This document shows positions 61,655-64,000 of a stretch of 64,000 nt of DNA, in pieces. Origin of the DNA: Paracoccus aurantiacus. Its GTDB lineage: Bacteria > Pseudomonadota > Alphaproteobacteria > Rhodobacterales > Rhodobacteraceae. The position numbers and the translations under genes are program-made. Position 1 is the stretch's first letter, and every line of letters begins with the position of its first letter. Where the stretch lies: the NCBI RefSeq assembly GCF_007993065.1, contig NZ_VOPL01000009.1, forward strand, positions 51,575 through 115,574, read 5' to 3'. The notes beneath the pieces were generated by a model that did not search any database, was not told the origin of the DNA, and saw only the letters and a program-made list of their open reading frames with translations.

Positions 61655-63277
61655 TCAGGTCTTTTGGCCAAGGAACAGCCTGTGCTCCCGTAAAGCGGGG
61701 ACGATGGGGAAAAACTCGTGGAGCTTTTCCGACAATGGGTGTTTTCCTTCGGGATTTTCTTTCTTCAGATGCAGTGGTGAAAATCCTTTAGCGTCGAACT
61801 TCCTTTGATAATTCGCATATCCTGAAAGATATTCCGGCAGACATTCCGGGCGTATTTCGTGGAGCATGTTTTCATATTCCGTAGCTGAAATGATGCAAAC
61901 GGGGGTCCTGTCCGCTTCTTCCACGAAGTCATCCGATCCCATCGTAGTTTCGTTTATTTCATTGGCACGCCCGAAACATTCCTCCGTAAAAACTGGGTTG
62001 TGGTCTGCCCATTCCTCCAAAGTGATGAGCATACCAACGAAATCATCCGCAGCCATCAAAGGCCTGCCGCCTTCGATCACGACACCCGCCTTCAAGTCTC
62101 TGAAGAATTTCCAGATTTGTACAACGCCCTTTGCCAGATCATCCAGCTGCTCAAGGTTGTCCCGGACCGGCCTCGGTGAGAGGCGAACGTTTATGTTCAT
62201 CTTCTTGGACTTGCATTCCGCAGCTATCGAAACCCGGTTATCCTTGTGGATTAGCAGGTCTGTAGTGTGCCTCTGGAAGCCTGCCTTGCCATATGTAAAG
62301 TCCCCCCTGCATAAGATCGGGTCGGGAATACTGTGCTGAGCCAGTTCCACGCAGTATAGCTCGAAGCGCTTATCCATTGCACTCTTTGCCTCGAAGGCCA
62401 TTTTTCTAAGGAGCTTTCCAGAGGAGGGGACCGTGGCGCCCATAATGTCGAAGTAGATGAAATACGTCGCCCTGTATATTAGCAGTTCAGGGAAGGGACA
62501 TGTATAAGCGAACCGTATATCATCACCGATCTTGAATACGGGGTAATCGAAGACTCTAGACACCTTGAAGTCCAAACCATGTCTTGTCGTGTTACCATCT
62601 GCTTTTGCCGCTTTTGAGGCATTCTTTACGGTGGTGCTGACAATGTTTAGATACTTCTTTACGTCAGCCTTTGAAATACCGATAGACGAAAACATATCGA
62701 GGTTCGTAAAGTGAGGCACTCTGTTAAAGTGCACAGTCAAGGCTATGCTGAGAGTAAAGAAGGTTTCTGCGTCCAGACCGTATCGGCTTTCGAAAACGGC
62801 CTTAGCCTCCGCGCAGTAGTTAATGAATGTGCCTCTGATCATGAACCGAGGCGCATCGTGGCCGGTCTGCCAAGAAAATTGCTGGAGCATGATGCGCGGC
62901 ATCATTTCAAGGAGCGATTTCGTATCTTTTTCGATGCCGTCCATTGACTGCCGGTTCGTGATGTCACGATATATGTTTATTAGCCCGGCAATCGTATCCC
63001 AAGCTCGGACGTTGAGGTACTTCGGCTTTAGACGGCTATCTGTCAGATTGTCGTAGGCCTCTAGGTAGACTGTCAGAAGGCCAACAATCTCCCATGGGGG
63101 TATGACAAAGCGGCTTTCCCTGCGAAGCCTTACTGCTGTTGCATTGAGCCTCACGGCTTGGCCGGCTAGTTCCATTCGCCCCTTCCAGAACTGGTATAGC
63201 CCCCATGCCGTCAGCAGGAACTCCTCGGAACTCGCATGTCTCAGGTGATCCTTGAGGATCATGGTGTCAGATCGCAT
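61655..63277 (-). CDS. Hypothetical protein with restriction-endonuclease-like motif
   Basis: A 540-residue protein convergent with the STAND gene. I recognise no named family. The first 300 residues are helical. A D340-X13-E354-C-K356 motif in TTDLLIHKDNRVSIAAECKS has the spacing of PD-(D/E)XK nucleases, and the preceding GDFTYGKAGFQRH could supply the helix-strand context. The C-terminus has no signature. The gene is AT-richer than its surroundings, a sign of transfer. The start may be 63277 or the in-frame ATG at 63262; neither has a strong ribosome-binding site. A defence or DNA-processing nuclease is the working idea. Confidence 0.7.
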   Translation of the reverse strand: MRSDTMILKDHLRHASSEEFLLTAWGLYQFWKGRMELAGQAVRLNATAVRLRRESRFVIPPWEIVGLLTVYLEAYDNLTDSRLKPKYLNVRAWDTIAGLINIYRDITNRQSMDGIEKDTKSLLEMMPRIMLQQFSWQTGHDAPRFMIRGTFINYCAEAKAVFESRYGLDAETFFTLSIALTVHFNRVPHFTNLDMFSSIGISKADVKKYLNIVSTTVKNASKAAKADGNTTRHGLDFKVSRVFDYPVFKIGDDIRFAYTCPFPELLIYRATYFIYFDIMGATVPSSGKLLRKMAFEAKSAMDKRFELYCVELAQHSIPDPILCRGDFTYGKAGFQRHTTDLLIHKDNRVSIAAECKSKKMNINVRLSPRPVRDNLEQLDDLAKGVVQIWKFFRDLKAGVVIEGGRPLMAADDFVGMLITLEEWADHNPVFTEECFGRANEINETTMGSDDFVEEADRTPVCIISATEYENMLHEIRPECLPEYLSGYANYQRKFDAKGFSPLHLKKENPEGKHPLSEKLHEFFPIVPALREHRLFLGQKT

Positions 63278-63313
63278 GTCAAGTTACCAAGGCAGTGAGA
63301 TCACTTTAGAAGC

Positions 63314-63658
63314 CTACCTTGTTGGAGCGAGTTGCTCATGTCTATGGCTCGACGTCTGCCTAGTCTGTGGTATGTGCGAGCTTTCGGGAAACCGGAAAAC
63401 ATTTCCGCCGCAAATAAAGGCGGAGGCGCCCTCTCTTTCGATTTTCTGCACAGCCAAATTTCTGGCATCTTTGTTGGAGGCGAAGTGATCATCCCAGACA
63501 TAGCTGGTGCCGTTGCTATCGACGGCTCCAAGCGTCCATTACGGATCAGTCTTGAGGCGTTAGATCTCGATGGAGAACGGAAGGCCATCGACGGTGATGC
63601 GTTGACTTTTTCCTGAGGTGATGATGTTGGGGTCTTCTTCGGCTATCCGGTCGCTCAT
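63314..63658 (-). pseudogene. Small conserved gene interrupted by two stop codons
   Basis: The frame from ATG 63658 reads MSDRIAEEDPNIITSGKSQR, then ITVDGLPFSIEI, a TAA (63560-63562), six codons, a second TAA (63539-63541), then WTLGAVDSNGTSYVWDD and DARNLAVQKIEREGASAF to a TAG at 63314. The two halves together match a small alphaproteobacterial family that I recall as SQRVTVDG...WTLEVV...GTSxVWDD. Both stops are single-base changes from plausible sense codons. It is a pseudogene lying next to the tRNA gene; function of the family is unknown. Confidence 0.65.
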
Positions 63659-63749
63659 CGTGGGTGTCGATTACCCCACTATGGCCGGCCAGGCATCCGG
63701 GTCAACCTCCTACACTGCTACGGTCGCCTTCCCCGTTTCCGCTGCTTTT

Positions 63750-63768
63750 GTTGAGTCTGTGTTGAGTC
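63750..63768. repeat. GTTGAGTC direct repeat near tRNA-fMet
   Basis: GTTGAGTC occurs at 63750-63757 and 63761-63768, an 11-base period, about 70 bases from the 3' end of the tRNA gene. Short direct repeats of this kind beside a tRNA can be integrase arm sites of an integrated element. No other copy near the integrase was noticed. Confidence 0.4.
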
Positions 63769-63782
63769 GTCTGCGCAACGCA

Positions 63783-63805
63783 GAAAGCCGCCCTCTCGGA
63801 CGGCT
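63783..63805 (-). terminator. Terminator-like hairpin downstream of tRNA-fMet
   Basis: On the minus strand AGCCGTCC, a GAGA loop and GGGCGGCT form an 8-bp stem with one G-U pair, followed by TTCTG. It lies about 30 bases past the tRNA 3' end and fits an intrinsic terminator for the tRNA transcript. Confidence 0.6.
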
Positions 63806-63833
63806 CGCAACGCGCTGTTATCACTACAAGATT

Positions 63834-63910
<77 letters not shown>

Positions 63911-64000
63911 ACAGGTGCGTTATGGCGCACGGTTGCACCGATCTTTGTTTGATGGTGCGGTGTTGTCATCGTTTAGAGAGATATGCGTTTCTTTTCAGAT

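Noticed and set aside
63332..63616. A plus-strand 94-codon frame near the tRNA
   Set aside because: The opposite strand holds a recognisable though broken small gene. The plus frame is its shadow.
63912..63930. Short hairpin GTGCG...CGCAC upstream of tRNA-fMet
   Set aside because: A 5-bp stem is too weak to call, and it lies on the promoter side of the tRNA, where a terminator would make no sense.

Overview
The window reads as a GC-rich chromosome segment of an alphaproteobacterium, most likely a Paracoccus-like member of the Rhodobacteraceae. The reasons are dense operons with ATGA/GTGA start-stop overlaps, gene-transfer-agent (GTA)-like tail-tip genes of the Rhodobacterales type, and a polyamine-catechol siderophore locus of the kind expected in Paracoccus. 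The genus is an inference.

Layout. (1) 1-8.6 kb, catabolism. A minus-strand operon encodes an acyl-CoA ligase, an enoyl-CoA hydratase, an SDR dehydrogenase and a TRAP transporter (DctP, DctQ, DctM; DctM runs off the left edge). It is divergent from a MarR regulator with a palindromic site between them, followed by a zinc alcohol dehydrogenase and a second SDR. Together they look like uptake, CoA activation and beta-oxidation-type breakdown of an unidentified organic acid. (2) 8.7-17.4 kb, iron. A TonB receptor, isochorismate synthase, isochorismatase, 2,3-dihydro-DHB dehydrogenase, a free aryl carrier protein, DHB-AMP ligase, a free VibH-type condensation protein and a DUF2218 protein form a compact set that could make a bis-catecholate polyamine amide. 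(3) 17.9-20.8 kb, a capsule-type ABC exporter (KpsM, KpsE, KpsT). (4) 20.85-27.5 kb, a junkyard: truncated aldo/keto reductase and MFS genes, the 3' end of an old integrase with a decayed copy of its partner gene, a ketosynthase-like gene, a type I restriction-modification system whose R gene is truncated and chimeric, and a broken SRAP gene.

(5) 27.7-57 kb, a prophage. It has an integrase, an HNH protein on the opposite strand, an excisionase-like HTH gene, a short early region, a ParB/methyltransferase fusion, two accessory genes, and then an apparently complete late region. The late region holds terminase, gpW, portal, a protease/capsid fusion, head-tail genes, tail tube, a tail assembly chaperone with a -1 slippery site, tape measure, GTA-like tail tip, and a lysis cassette with a nested spanin pair. 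Arrays of TTCC units with near 10-bp spacing lie in front of both the integrase and the excisionase-like gene. I see no repressor or replication genes that I can name with confidence.

(6) 57.3-63.9 kb, cargo up to an initiator tRNA gene. A 1412-residue NACHT-type STAND ATPase ends in a PD-(D/E)XK nuclease motif. A convergent 540-residue protein carries its own D...ECK nuclease-like motif. A small gene with two in-frame stops and tRNA-fMet follow. The STAND nuclease, the second nuclease-like gene and the HNH protein are the best candidates for little-described anti-phage functions.
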